Under the pieces are notes generated by a model, which made no database searches, was not told the DNA's origin, and worked only from the letters and a program-made list of their open reading frames with translations. Of a stretch of 64,000 nt of DNA, positions 1 through 11,764 are shown piece by piece. This DNA is from Buddleja alternifolia (lineage: Eukaryota > Streptophyta > Magnoliopsida > Lamiales > Scrophulariaceae): positions 201,001-265,000 of the forward strand of contig CM033406.1 in NCBI GenBank assembly GCA_019426215.1, written 5' to 3'. The position numbers and the translations under genes were made by a program. The stretch's first letter is position 1. Each line of letters begins with the position of its first letter.

Positions 1-20
1 AGCTAATTGAAAGGTTCAAC

Positions 21-529
21 ATGAAGAAGATATTTAAGAGACCCAGAGGAACAGTGAAGCGTCCAACTGCTCCTCTTGCTAAAGAGCCTGAGATTGTTGA
101 GCCAAGCACTCAAGGAACAGTAGTTGTTGAGACAAGTTCTCAGGGTAAGTTTATTTCTTCCCACAGTGTTCCTTTACTTACATCTGTAGAAGATCCTACT
201 CTTATAGAGGTTTTTTCTTTATGCTACATCTCTTGTTATAACTACTGTTGAAGCACCAGTTGATGTCCACCTGGATGTCGACTTAGAGAAAGTGGTGGCT
301 ATTGCCAAAGACATTGCAACCGCTGTGCTCGCTGAAAGTTCGAGCGTTCCAATGGATGCTGAGGAACCTATTACAAAAGGGGTCCAACCATCACTCATCT
401 CAGAGGTTATAACAGAGGCACGTTCAGGTAGTTAGAGTATTGCTGAGGACGTTACACAACTTAGGCATTTCTTCAAGCTGGATCCAATCAAGACTATTGA
501 TCATTTGATCAATTATATGCCACCAGCTT
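21..529 (+). pseudogene. Upstream part of SIRE-like 3' extra ORF, decayed
   Basis: A short open frame (21-251) reads as a Lys/Arg-rich start followed by a Pro/Glu/Thr/Ser-rich low-complexity stretch. Beyond 251 the same kind of sequence continues in other frames up to about 585, with stops. I place it with the following segments because they share strand, composition and continuity, and because the whole block runs into a SIRE-like polypurine tract and LTR at 3276-4400. No enzymatic motif is visible. The left end of the element lies outside the window, so the start is unknown. The product is not recognised. Confidence 0.4.
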
Positions 530-1965
530 ATGAAGAAGATTTCATTCCCGCTGGATTCAATGAAGAGCGTTATTTTTGAAATGTTGTTCAGCTCGGAATT
601 GACAGATGCCGAGCATGCATACTATTTGGCCATTACAAATGGTGAACCTGTACATCAGGTTCCTGCTTCCATTTTGATTCATGAGAAAATACAAGATGTC
701 CGGACTCCTGGCGGTGATGTGGACTTAGTGTATTTCTTAGATATGGGGCATAGCAAACCATCTGGCTTTGCTCCAAGAAACTACAAAATCCGAGTCTCCA
801 AACATCTACCCGTTGAGTTCCTCAATCCTTTCGAAGAACTGTTGAGTAGAGAAGGTTACTCTCATTTTCCAGAAATGGTGCACAGCGTTTCAAATCGAAG
901 TTTAGCTAACCCACTATGTTTATGGAAAAATAAAAGTCCTTATGTCGGTGATCGTCCAGCGTCTCTTACAGATTTGATTCAAGAAGAAGCTGATGACTAT
1001 TTAAACTGTGTCTTGAATGCCATCTATCAAACAGACAAACATCATTTTGAATCAATAAGAGACATTCATCATGAAGGCATCCAGGCTATATGCAATGCTA
1101 GAGCAGAGTATTGCTTGAAAGAAGCTAACTGGTGTGATGCTTATGTGGGTAGCAAGTACACTTTTCAAGAGTTGGTTACCGCCCCTCATCTATTCAGCAT
1201 AGGCATACATGACAAGAAAAGTCAGTTTGCCAAGTATTGCCTGGAAAAGCGTCAACAGAGGGTGGGACAAATTGATCAGTTGCCAAGTGTTCGCCAACCA
1301 GTTGAGATATTTCTGCATAAAGCGTTATGTAGACTTGCAGAAACTCCTCTTCACTTCTGTAGCCAAGCGTCAACCAATGGCAGTAAACCTGTATCCGATT
1401 TGACAATCACTCCTAGCCACTATGAAGAAAACCGGAGGCAGATGATCAAGATCATGTCTCATATTCCATATTTGATAAAATCTTCACTGAAAATCTGGAC
1501 AAACCAAATGGCTCCAGAATTCGTTCTTTTCAGGGATATCTATTGCTTCCATCTATCCGAAAAGAAGTGAGCGAACATTATTCATACGTTCTCTCATTGC
1601 TGGAAAGAAATCAGGGCATCACTCACGCTGTTTATCTATATTTGGAAGAATACTATAGAACTTATGTTCCTGAAGCTGATCGCATTCAACGTCTTCTAAC
1701 TGATCGGATCATTGCTTTTTCCTTGCATTACTACCTGAATGTACCTTTTCAGATTTCTAAAGCACAGTCAAGGATTTTTCCGAACCATGTGGTGGATATC
1801 ATGGGTCCTAAGTGGGTCAGAGCCAAGGATGGTCCACTTCGCACATTTAACCAAGGATCGTGCCTTCCACTTAGCCGAGTGTATGAACTTCTTGATGGTG
1901 CATCAGATTTCTATGCAAGTATACCTTTTGCCATGTTGAACTTCCAATTTACTGACTTCGCCTGA
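530..1965 (+). pseudogene. SIRE-like 3' extra ORF, central part (frameshifted)
   Basis: Two long overlapping frames (530-1570 and 1543-1965) make one reading broken by a frameshift near 1550. The protein is mixed helical, without zinc finger, DDE, RT or protease motifs, and has no clear signal peptide or membrane segment. Its place between the missing pol and the 3' LTR is where SIRE-type copia elements carry an additional, so-called env-like ORF. Uncharacterised proteins of this general style are common in annotated asterid genomes, which is recall and not a search. Env function is not supported by anything seen here. Confidence 0.5.
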
Positions 1966-1975
1966 GGAAGTACCT

Positions 1976-3067
1976 GTGAAGCTTATTAAAGAGTCTGAAG
2001 CTGAGCGTGCACCTCAAGCGGCAAGTGTTTTTGAGCGTGCAGAGGAACTAGTTCAATCGTCTCTACTAGAGGCCATACCTGATGCTTATGTTCATGATGT
2101 TGCTAATCTTTCGATCGAAGCACAAGGCGCAACGTTTGATCCAGCTCATCAACCATCTCTTGAATCATTGAAGTTCTCATCTAAGTTCAAACAACTGATT
2201 TCTCAAACGGTTACTCCTGCTGTTAGTCAAAAGTTTGGTCCTCTACTGCACGAAGTGTTAGAAGAAGTTCGCAATCAAGCGAGTCAAAATGCAGAGGCTC
2301 TCCACTGGATTAAGACCGGTCTAGCCAATATTGAATCACAGAATATGGACACTCAGATATCCCATATGCGTGGAGCTGCTTAGGATGTGGTGTCTTGTAG
2401 CCTTAAAGCGTTTCAAGAAATTGCTGACTCTAATCTGGCCAATCAGATTGCGATGAAGGAGAATTTTGACAGAGGCATTGATGATCTAGCGACTTCTATG
2501 GCCCAAATTGCCAATCAGGTCAGTATTCTCATAGAACATGTCCTAAAACCTGATGATAGCAATAAGGGGGAAAAGAGGAAAGCTTCCAGTTCAGGAGCTC
2601 AGAGTCCTCCGCCCAAGCGCCAAGAAATCATTCTTCCTCCTCCTCCGCTCAACAGAGAGTCGAGATACCCATCTTGGGTAGCTGCTGCTAGAGTACCTAA
2701 TAGAGTGTCTTGGTTCCCTCCAATAGCATTCAATGCTGATTTACCAGTGCCTTCTCAAGCTTTACTTGAACAATTTGACGTTCCAATTGAACGAGCGCCT
2801 CTTCCAGAGCCTACTGATCCAAAGCTTATAGCCAAGGAGAAGAGGATATCAAATTTCAACCGAGCATTTAGGATATGTCTTAGACATATTGGTGTTGACC
2901 CAACTGAATGGGATAAGAATTTTAGGACTTGCAAGAAGAGACAATTGAAAGAAAAGAATACCGTGATAGACAAAGATCATGCCGCAATGATTACACTTGA
3001 AGAAAATCTTTCTGAAGCGATCAAAGCTGAAATGCATAGGATATTCAGCACTCAATCAGGACATTAA
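1976..3067 (+). pseudogene. SIRE-like 3' extra ORF, C-terminal coiled-coil part
   Basis: A single frame runs 1976-3067, interrupted only by an in-frame TAG at 2381-2383. The region around the stop (about 2230-2560) has the heptad-like pattern of a coiled coil. It is followed by a basic Ser/Pro stretch and a Pro-rich segment (2570-2660), then a charged C-terminus ending at TAA 3065-3067. Domain order is helical region, coiled coil, Pro-rich linker, basic tail. No catalytic motif is seen. About 220 bases of AT-rich sequence separate it from the polypurine tract at 3276. It is probably the C-terminus of the ORF that begins upstream. Confidence 0.5.
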
Positions 3068-3275
3068 AAGCTCTTGCATTTCATTATCTATATTTGTGTC
3101 TCTTTATATTTTTCAGATTTTTAGTTGTAAACACCTGTACTTACCTTAATATATATAAGAAGTGCATTTCCAGCTAAAACATCTCGTTGAGACTTTAACT
3201 AACCTTTATTCAAAGCTAACTTTTGTATTTTAGCTGTCTAACTCTTGAACTTAAAAGAGTAAGTATTGCCATCAT

Positions 3276-3290
3276 CAAAAAGTGGGAACT
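3276..3290 (+). other. Polypurine tract of SIRE-like element (degenerate)
   Basis: The bases TTGCCATCATCAAAAAGTGG just before a TGTTAGG LTR start match the layout I know from SIRE/Maximus elements, where a catcatcaaaaa plus G-run tract precedes the 3' LTR. The G-run is interrupted (GTGGGAAC), which suggests decay. Confidence 0.55.
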
Positions 3291-4400
3291 TGTTAGGAAA
3301 TTCTTGTTAGATGTTTTGATGATGACAATTAGAATTTTATGTTAGACCCCAAAATATGTAAGTTTGATTCTTTACTAGAATATATGTATAGGCTTTGAGC
3401 GTTAGATTTGTATAAGGCTTTATTTATTTTTATTTACTGTTAGGCTAAGTAATCTCAGAACCAACCGTCTGATATTATTCTGAGTGAGTGTACCAGTAGA
3501 TAGGTCTGAAGATTCAAGCGTCTGAAGTCTGAATGAAGATGAAGATTCCAAGCGTCTAAGCATTGATAAGTGACAGGAATTGTTTAGTGTTGAATGAGCG
3601 TCTATCAAAAATTAGATTTCACCTGAATTTATTTTTAACTCCAGAAAGTGTTTAATGCAAATATTCTCGGATCATTTATTGCCAACAGGCATTTATTTCA
3701 AATACATTAAATGCTGATAAGAGCATTAAATGTGATAAGCACTCTAGGATGTATGGAGAAGCCTTTCCATTGGACCGTCAACTTTACAGAGACTGCCACA
3801 TCAATTTTCTGCAGCAGGTTTTCAGGGAAAAAAGACGAAAGTTTTTCACTCGCGAAAGTGATAGCCACGCGCCTAAACATGTGTCAAACAGATACTTGCA
3901 TTATTTCTGGGTGAAAGAAGCAAGAGGATGGAAGTGTCTTGGAGTAGAAATCTGAATGACCAAGGAGTTCAAGTCATCAATATCCATCTCTCCCTATTTT
4001 GTAGAAGTTTCTGTGTGATTCTTCAAGAATCATTTTAGTAGATTGCCTCCAAGCGTTCAAGGAGAAGAAGGACGTAGTTGGAATTACACCACTCAACGAA
4101 CCTTTCAAATCTTGTGTTCTTTAGTTTACCGTCATCCTTATTATTGTTATATCATTTCATAATTGGTTAAGTAAACACACTGATAAAATCACTTAAAGTT
4201 AAGCAACTAGGGAAAACTTTTGTGGCACTAAAATCCTTCAAAAGGAAGACTTAAAATCATTCCGCTGTGCTAACCCTGATTAAAGGACTGAATTCTTAAA
4301 CCTATCTGGTTATAGTATTCAAATCTTGAGTCTAAATTAACTTTATCAAAACAGTCTTCAAGTAGATGCTCAACCAAGCGTCTACATTTTCAAGCGTACA
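3291..4400 (+). mobile_element. 3' LTR of SIRE-like Ty1/copia element
   Basis: Begins TGTTAGGAAATTC directly after the polypurine tract. About 1.1 kb is typical for the family. The sequence repeats words such as AAGCGTCT and GATGATGACAA that SIRE LTRs often carry. It holds no gene; the short open frames near 3711-3955 are not coding. The right boundary is approximate: by about 4405 the sequence has become Athila protease coding, so the element appears to have inserted into the Athila-type copy that follows. The 5' LTR lies outside the window and no TSD can be checked. Confidence 0.6.
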
Positions 4401-4401
4401 C

Positions 4402-4632
4402 AACTTTTTGAGTACAAAAAGAATCATAAAGGACACAATCGTACAAATAGACAAGTTCTACTTCCCAGTGGACTTTGTAGTCCTCGAGATAGAGGAAGAT
4501 GTCGAAGTGCCTCTAATCCTAGGAAGACCTTTCCTAGCCACAGGTAAAGCTATGATTGATGTAGCCAATGCTAAGTTGACTTTGAATGTCGGAGAGGAGA
4601 AAATTAATTTTGATGTATATAAGGTTTTTTAA
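4402..4632 (+). pseudogene. Athila-type gypsy, protease end of pol
   Basis: Translation shows the C-terminal flap region of a retroviral-type aspartic protease, with a [16 protein letters not shown] stretch and the characteristic [11 protein letters not shown] motif. The catalytic D-S/T-G lies upstream and is missing, cut off where the SIRE-like LTR sits. TAA at 4630-4632 interrupts the frame, which should continue into RT. The wording of the motif fits Athila-lineage Ty3/gypsy elements. Confidence 0.8.
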
Positions 4633-4673
4633 AGTATGTCAATGATGATGAATCGTGTTTAAGAATAGGTGTT

Positions 4674-5380
4674 TTTGACCCTTTGATTATTGAGCACTTT
4701 CAGAAAACTCTCTTTAAAGATCCACTCGAGCTGTATCTCATGAATTCTAAGGATGTTGATTCTGCGAGTGATGAACAATTAGAATCTACCCATAGCTTAG
4801 ATATGAAGCTACCTTACCCGAAGAGGAAATTTGAGAAGTTGGATAGGCCTCTGTCGAGCCAAGCCAAACCATCCATCGAAGAGCCACCCATTCTTGACTT
4901 TAAAACTTTATCTTCTTAACTTAAATATGTGTATTTGAACGATAATGAAACCTTGCCACAAATCATTTCTTCTTCTCTTACAGAGCTACAAGAACAAAGT
5001 TAATGGAGGTATTAAAGCCACACAAGAAAAATTTTGGATGGAAGATTGCTGACACCAAGGGGACTAGTCCGGTGATTCTTGTGCACAAGATCCTAATGGA
5101 GGAGAGCTCAAAACCCACCATTCAACCCTCAAATTCAAGAAGTGGTAAAGAAAGAGGTAATCAAATTACTCGATGCTGGCATCATCTTTCCTATCTCTGA
5201 CAGCCTGTGGGTAAATCCAACTCAGGTAGTACCCAAGAAGGGAGGTACAACGGTAGTTCTTAATGATAATAATGAATTTATTCAATCTTGAATAATCATT
5301 AGTTTCAGGGTTTGCATAGATTATCGTAAACTGAATGAGTATACCTGTAAAGACTGCTTCCTCCTTCCCGTTATTGATCA
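4674..5380 (+). pseudogene. Athila-type gypsy, linker and N-terminal RT
   Basis: Frames 4683-4919 and 5003-5200 plus shifted continuations encode the protease-RT linker and the start of reverse transcriptase: KPHKKNFGWKIADTKG, the LLDAGIIFPISD region, then the VCIDYRKLNE block near 5310-5345. At least two frameshifts, a stop at 4917-4919 and a short AT-rich insertion-like stretch (about 5255-5300) inside the RT N-terminus make it non-functional. In an intact element gag-protease-RT-RNase H-integrase is one polyprotein. Confidence 0.8.
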
Positions 5381-5381
5381 A

Positions 5382-6145
5382 ATGTTAGAAAGATCAGCCG
5401 GGCATGAGTATTACTGTTTCTTAGATGGGTATTCTGGTTATAACCAAATTGTCATTGCACCCGAGGATCAAGAGAAAACTACTTTCACTTGTCCTTATGG
5501 CACTTTTGGTTATAGGCGGATGCCTTTTAGTTTATGTAATGCTTCTGCTACTTTTCAAAGATACTTGATGCTATTTTTCATGATATGGTAGAGCAATTCC
5601 GTGAAATATTCATGGATGACTTTTTAGTTTTTGGCTTTACTTATGATAGGTGTTTGCAGAGATGTGAGGAGTCTGACTTAGTCTTAAACTGGGTAAAGTG
5701 TCATTTCATGGCACAAGAGGGGATAGTGTTGGGTCATAAAATCTCTCAAAAGGGGATTGACGTGGATAGAGCAAAGATTGAGGTGGATAGAGCAAAGATC
5801 GAGGTGATAGCTAATCTTCCACCTCCGACCACGGTCAAGGCTGCGAGGAGCTTTCTGGGACATGCCTTGTTTTACAGGCATTTTATTTCAATTTTTTCCA
5901 AAATTGCTAAACCATTGTCTAACTTGCTTATGAAGGATGCCTCTTTTGATTTTAATCATGAATGTATGCAGGCGTTCTTCACTCTAAAGGAAAAACTAAC
6001 CTCGACACCTGTGATGGTAACACCATACTGGAGTTTGCCATTTGAGCTGATGTGCGATGCGAGCGACAATGCCGTAGGAGCTGTACTAGGTCAAAGGAAG
6101 GGTAATAAGTGGGTGTTGCAATTAAATGAGATCGAGGAATGGTGA
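5382..6145 (+). pseudogene. Athila-type gypsy, RT and start of RNase H
   Basis: RT core motifs are clear: GHEYYCFLDGYSGYNQI, the TFTCPYGTF block, NASATFQRY, and, after a frameshift at about 5580, the catalytic MDD at 5612-5620. The thumb follows (SFLGHALFYRHFI), then the first RNase H motif, MCDASDNAVGAVLGQ, at about 6050-6095. A 21-bp direct duplication at 5762-5803 repeats seven residues (VDRAKIE) in frame. The RNase H domain stops after about 25 residues and joins an integrase C-terminus, so most of RNase H and integrase is deleted. Confidence 0.85.
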
Positions 6146-6475
6146 CACAACACATACAATCATGCGAAATTGTACAAGGAATAGACCAATAAGTGGCATG
6201 ATAAACACATCCTTTCTCGGGAATTCAAGGAAGGCGAGGTGGTATTGATGTACAACTCGAGACTCAAACTCTTTCCCGGAAAACTCAAGTCTTGGTGGTC
6301 GGGACCTTTTCGTATCACACGCGTGTATTCCTCAGGAGCTGTGGAACTAACCACTAATGACTGATAAGTTTTCTTAACCAATGGACACCGGCTGAAACAT
6401 CACTCAGGGACTGACTGGAGCACGGACAACTCGTTTGTCAAGCTCATTGATCCATTGACTTAAGTCGCTTGTGAA
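6146..6475 (+). pseudogene. Athila-type gypsy, integrase C-terminal remnant
   Basis: With stops at 6143-6145, 6184-6186 and 6362-6366, the translation still gives the integrase C-terminal core: [19 protein letters not shown], then [20 protein letters not shown] and [11 protein letters not shown]. This is the SH3-like DNA-binding tail usual for Athila integrases. It lies directly after the truncated RNase H start, showing a large internal deletion. The HHCC finger and DDE core are absent. Confidence 0.8.
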
Positions 6476-7195
6476 CAATCAAGCTATTGACTATAAACGA
6501 GCGCTTCTTGGGAGCCAACCAAAGTTTCTTACTTTTCTTTGTTTTTATTTTGCTTTTGTTTTTGTGTTCTGATCCTTCGTTTTTTTTTGCTGTTTAATGC
6601 TTTGGTTTCCAGGAAGAAATTGTCCAATGAAGAAAAAAAAATTGACACTGCTTCTCAAGTACGTACTTCAACCATGTGAAGTACGTACTTGAAGCCAAAG
6701 AAAAAACTTTGCTATTACTTCTCAAGTACGTACTTGAGCCAAGTCAATTACGTACTTGACTCTTTTTGAAAAGAAAAATTCAAGTTTTTTCCCCTAGCCA
6801 AAACCCGTCTTCTCCCCCTTCACAAAACAAAACTAAATAAAACAAAAAAAGCCCTAATTCTCTCAAATCCCTAATTTCTAAAATCTCTTCATGTCCAAAC
6901 ACAAACACCTCCTCACCGATCCACTACGAAAGTCGCCGCTCCACAAACCCACCACCACCACACTGATCCACCACAAAAGGTGCTGCTCTACCCTGAACAC
7001 GACCGCACCACCACCGAAAATCTCCTCCGTGTCAGCCACCGCACAAGCTGCTGGCGGCCCATCCCTAGTTAGCCCCTATTCCAATCAAGTACGTACTTAA
7101 GTAGGACAAGAGTATGTACTTCAGTTTTAGTACTTAAAAATTTAGCTTTTCGAACCTCCAAGTTCAACTCGGTGAGTGATTAGCTTCATCCTATC
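6476..7195 (+). other. Athila spacer with GTACGTAC palindrome cluster
   Basis: No gene. A pyrimidine-rich stretch is followed by four copies of the palindromic word AAGTACGTACTT or close variants between 6655 and 6765, and two more at 7085-7120. Spacing is about 20-40 bp. The same word family recurs in the LTR at 10628-10780. Confidence 0.6.
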
Positions 7196-7430
7196 TTGTT
7201 ATTTTCATTGAATTCCAAGCCGTGTGAGGCTCGTATATTATCTTGTTACATTGTGATGATTAACTGCAAATTGATTGTTGAGTTTACATTGGGGATTATT
7301 GACGAAGTTTGGGGGTGTGGTGTGTGGTTACTTTGTCGAGTTATTTTGGAATGTTGTTACGGTTTGTTATTGGATTCGTTGGTTGGTGTCAGTGATTGTT
7401 GTAAATTGCATTGGTTGGATATTTGACTTC

Positions 7431-8666
7431 CATTGCTAGAAATAAGGGCAAGAATGTAGTCGAAGGACCCTTGAAGAGTCCTGATCCTAAAATAGAAGCG
7501 ACGTTTGATGAGGTGGAGGAGGTGGGGCCTGTTGCACAGGAGACGACTGTTATCCTTTACCCACGGTTTGAGGATTTGGAAATGCAGGCTGAATATAGAA
7601 GGCTCCATGCCAAATTGAGTGTCATTTGATCATTAAGAAACAAGTAGTAAAGGCTATAGTCCGATTCCACAAGTGGCATGCATACTATGAGGAGCCACAA
7701 CAGATTCATCTGGGCTGGGTACAAGAGTTTTATGCAGCTGCTGTGATCAATGAGAAAAAGTCGGGGAATTATCGGAGGAATGACAAAGTGACTGTTCAAG
7801 GACAGGATGTGGATTTTGAAAAGTATTCTATCAAGGATTGTTTTGGTCTTCCTGCTCAGCCTGCTACTTGTGAATATCATCCCTTGGTTCAACTCAACTT
7901 CAATGCCATTGATTTTGATGATGTTTTGGGGGGTTATAGCAGACGAGAGGGCCACTTGGTTAAATCGCAATAAGCTACTACAATTGAGAGACTTGACAGT
8001 TGATTCCAAATTTTAGTATGAATTCATGCATCATTGCATTACGCCGACTACGAACAAGTCGGACATGACTAAGGAGCGGTCGGTTCTCGTTTATGCCATA
8101 CTGAAGTAGATGAAGATCAACATTGTACAGTTGATCTACAATGCTCTACAGAATCAAATCAGAAAGACAGCTTCGGAGGGTCCCTCAGTCCCGCCCAAGA
8201 AAAAGACGCCTTTCATTTTTCTCCATCCTTAATTGCTGCACTCTGTAAAAAGTATCAGGTTCAGAAGTTTTCGGATGAGAATTTCAATGCCCCATGACTT
8301 ATGATGGAACACCTTGATACGCTTCGCCAGCTTAAAGGGAACAAGAGGTGTCACCCTACTCTGAATAGTGGAGAGGGATACATTCGGCAGTCACAGGGGT
8401 CGGTTCCGCCACAGTCTGCCTCAGAGACAACACTGACACACGAGATGGCTCAGATTCAGTTAGGCCAGTCAGTGATGATGGTTAATATGCAGATGTTGGC
8501 CTAGTATCAGTGACAGTTGTTGATTGCATCGGATATATCAGCCAGGGGACCCCCTTATGTCTATCTTATAGTTCCAGATTTTTTGCCTCTTCCGACCACG
8601 ACTGCTGACAAGCCGATGATTGACCCGGCTGATTTTGATGAGGGTGCTGAGGAGGACGAGCAGTGA
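7431..8666 (+). pseudogene. Athila 3' ORF (putative plant transposon protein), decayed
   Basis: Segments 7431-7629 and 7626-7973 translate to a basic start (ARNKGKNVVEG), then YPRFEDLEMQAEYRRLHAKL and, across a stop and frameshift at 7629, WVQEFYAAAV and VTVQGQDVDFEKYSIKDCFG. The last two resemble the QEFYAN...VRGRDV...I...G pattern of the uncharacterised 3' ORF of Athila-type elements, often annotated as putative plant transposon protein. From 8010 to 8666 the similarity fades into a low-complexity, Gln-rich and then acidic tail with many stops. The role of this protein is not established; it is sometimes called env-like only by position. Confidence 0.6.
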
Positions 8667-10295
8667 TGATTTTATACTTTTGGTTTCTTTTGGAAAGTTT
8701 CTTGTTTTGGTTTTCGTTTTAGTTTTTCCATGTATTATTTTTTAGTTAGTTGTTCTTTTATTCTGTTACGTTTCATTTGGCATGTACTAATCCGACTTTG
8801 TTATTATCTCTTTGTACTGCCGATCTTATGTCTTTTGTTTTAGCTTGTGCATTGATGAGTTAGTTACTTTGCTGAGATAAATGACGAGAGTGAGTAGGAG
8901 AGTTTCGGCGATTGTTGACCATTGATAGGATCGCCTCGATTTTAGGCGCAACCGACTACTCCTAGGTTTGCTTTTTAAGAATTCCGCGCTGTAAGTGCTT
9001 GTTTTACCCCTATTTGTGATTTGTGTTTTGGATGTAACATTGAGGGCAATGTTAGGTTTAAGTTTGGGGGTGCGGTAGTGCTTTGTTATGTTCATGTTCT
9101 GTGCTTTATGTTGAGAAATTCAAGAAAATAGAGCATGAATTTTTCGTTTTTTAAGCAACCAATTAATGCAATAAAATGGATTAACTTGAGTACAACAGCA
9201 TGACTTCTTGTTTTAATTGGGATTTAATGCAATACACATATCTTTACTTTGCTTGTGGGACCCTAGATAAGAGTAGATTTTCCTTAGATGATTCACAAAT
9301 GTATAATAAGTCGAGGGTTGAGGAGTTAAGTTGGATGACCATTCTGAAACACTTAAGGAATTTCTCCCGAAATATTGACTTAGATTCTTCTTAGGGTCAT
9401 GAGTTGAGTAGCTACTTCATATGCTTAATAATTAATGAATAAGGGTGATGATTGGTATGACTATAAGTTAGACTGACATGTACTGGAGGTAAGAACCTAC
9501 ATGCGTACATACTGTACTGTCATGCTAATTTGAGCTTGGTCAAGGAAAGTAAAGTTAAAGTGAATGAAAGGTCTAGTTTTATTTCGTGGCCTTTGGCACT
9601 TGAGTGATTAAATCTGTAAGGAGTGTTTGGACACTTAATGCCCTAAAACTATCTAGTTTGGGAGTCATTGATCTAAAACTCAATAAAGATGTCATAGAAA
9701 GCATAAGGGAATAGAACATTGCACATGACCTAACCTTAATGAATTTAAATGGGAGTTTCATGTGAGTTTAAAGTCTAAATTGGTTATGCAATGAAATTTA
9801 AGTGGCCGTGGAGTTTTCTATGAGGCTTGTGCTTTATGATCGATCGACGGTTAATAAATATGGGATTAATATCTGAAAAGTGGTAAGAATGTCTTTCGAC
9901 TATAATGCCTTAGACTTACAATCACTATACCCTTTGGAGGTCTTTTCGAGTTGAGGTGTAACATGAGCAGGTATTTGATATGTGTATATAATTTTGAGCT
10001 TTAACAGTTGATTTTATGCCATTGAATCTTGATAATTTTGTTGAATTGTGTTGATTGGTTGTGGCTAAAATTGTTTGGATTTTGTGGGTATATCTTCTGC
10101 AAAGCCTCACGAGACTATACTCGTCCTCTCTGGTGACTTTGAGGTTTAAAGGCATGTTGCACGTGCTAAGTGAAATCGTGCACTCTATGAAAGTGAGTTA
10201 TCTTTATTTTTGTTTTTGTTATGTTTCATATTGATGTTTTGATCTTAGTTCCTTAAAGTCTTTGTCTTTTTATTGCTCGGGGACGATCAATGTTA
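8667..10295 (+). other. Athila 3' untranslated region
   Basis: No gene is supported. The stretch is T-rich with scattered stops in all frames. A polypurine-like AAGTTTGGGGGTGCGG occurs at 9060-9075, a near copy of the true tract at 10296-10308. It ends at that tract. Confidence 0.5.
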
Positions 10296-10308
10296 AGTTT
10301 GGGGGTGT
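10294..10308 (+). other. Polypurine tract of Athila element
   Basis: AAGTTTGGGGGTGT lies directly before the LTR start TGATAAGTG. This is the standard tract of Athila-type elements, where plus-strand DNA synthesis starts. Confidence 0.75.
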
Positions 10309-11764
10309 TGATAAGTGTGTGTTTTACACATTTGAGAGGTTGATACTTGCATGGTTTGGGGTCGATTATGTATGCTTTTACTACTTGTGGCTTTGATTTG
10401 TGTGTTAAATGAGTTCGGGGTGACAATCATAACAACCGAGGAACAATGGACAAAAATGCAATATTTTAGTATGTTTAGAGACCGAATTTGAGTAAGTGTC
10501 CTCTACAAAGTTTTAGATCTGTGTCTTAGCTTCACGTGGGAACATGAATCACCTAAATCCGAGATTGGAAGAAACAGTTATGAAAGAAACAAGATTGTTG
10601 CGCAGAAGGCAAAATGAAACTGCATTTGACGTACATACTTGAGCCATTTGAAGTACGTACTTGAGGCCTGTGAAGTACGTACTTGGAGTCTGTGAAGTGC
10701 GTACTTGAGCGCAGTCAATGCCAGTCAATCCACTTATGCCACATCATCAAGCACATACTTGGAGATTGTGAACTACGTACTTGGCAAGCGGCTGTAGCAA
10801 TTTGGAAAGGTTTAAATACCTAATTCAAGTAGAAGACTTGGGGAGCCTCTCATATATATACCACCTCTTTCAACAGCAAAAGGGGTTAGAAAATTCACTA
10901 CTTTAAGAGACTTTCAAGCAAGGAGACGAGCCAAGAAAAGGAGGAAGATGATTCTACACCGAGATTATTAATCAATACATAATAGGGAGATTTTTAGATT
11001 TAGTTTATTTGTCTATGAATAATTCTACATCTTTTGTTGTTTTTCGCATTACGATTATGAACTAATTTCATCAAACTAGGGCCATGTGAAGGCTAAATTA
11101 TGATTTTATATATATGATATTGCTCTTCGTATTAATTCTACAATTGCTTTGTGTATTGATTTTGTGCTTAATTACTTGCATATGCTTGCTCACCATACGT
11201 TTGTCATATTGCCTAGCTTAATAGTTTGAAAGAATATAAGTTGGGGTTCAAAGAAATCATCACATAATCCGTAAACAATAAGGAGTTGCGCCTAGAAATA
11301 GGTAGAGACCCTCAGATGCAGTTAGCCGGATTAATCTGGAGAAATTCTAGAACTTGAATACATGATTGCTGATTAGATCCTCGGATAGAGATATTTTAGG
11401 GAACCATCAATTAATTATAGGATTATTAGACATCGGCTAGTAGTTAATTAACGTTTTTTCCACCAAAGCAAGAGTAGTCTAATAATTCGAGAAATAATTC
11501 GTATATCTAAATAAGTAATTTGGCTGAAGCATGTGCCTTAGTTGTTTTCTCACATAAGAATCTCAATTAATTTGCTAAGTCTCGTTTTCATCTTTTTACT
11601 GTTAACTAAGCACAATCTTTTAATTTAATTTTAATTACTTTTAAATTTTTAGTTTTAAATGATCTCGTCTCTGTGGGATCGAAAACTCGGACTTAAAATC
11701 CACTTTATTACTGCACACGACCATTCCACTTGCTGTTTTATACATGTAAGAATTTTTCGTGTCA
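10309..11764 (+). mobile_element. 3' LTR of Athila-type element
   Basis: Starts TGATAAGTGTGTG after the polypurine tract and probably ends ...TTTCGTGTCA at 11764. The 1.46-kb length and the late block with TCTCTGTGGGATCGAAAACT are usual for Athila LTRs. It contains a GTACGTAC palindrome cluster (10628-10780) and a TATATATA box near 10850. No PBS follows, and the next base belongs to a different LTR, so this is the 3' copy. The 5' copy lies outside the window. Confidence 0.7.
10628..10785 (+). repeat. GTACGTAC palindrome cluster inside Athila LTR
   Basis: Six variants of AAGTACGTACTT (two perfect, four with one or two changes) spaced about 22 bp apart at first, then wider. Each is flanked by TGTGA or GAG-type words, so the real unit is about 22 bp. 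Confidence 0.7.

Noticed and set aside
7557..8009. A 150-residue minus-strand frame
   Set aside because: Opposite strand of the Athila 3' ORF, whose plus-strand translation has the recognisable pattern.
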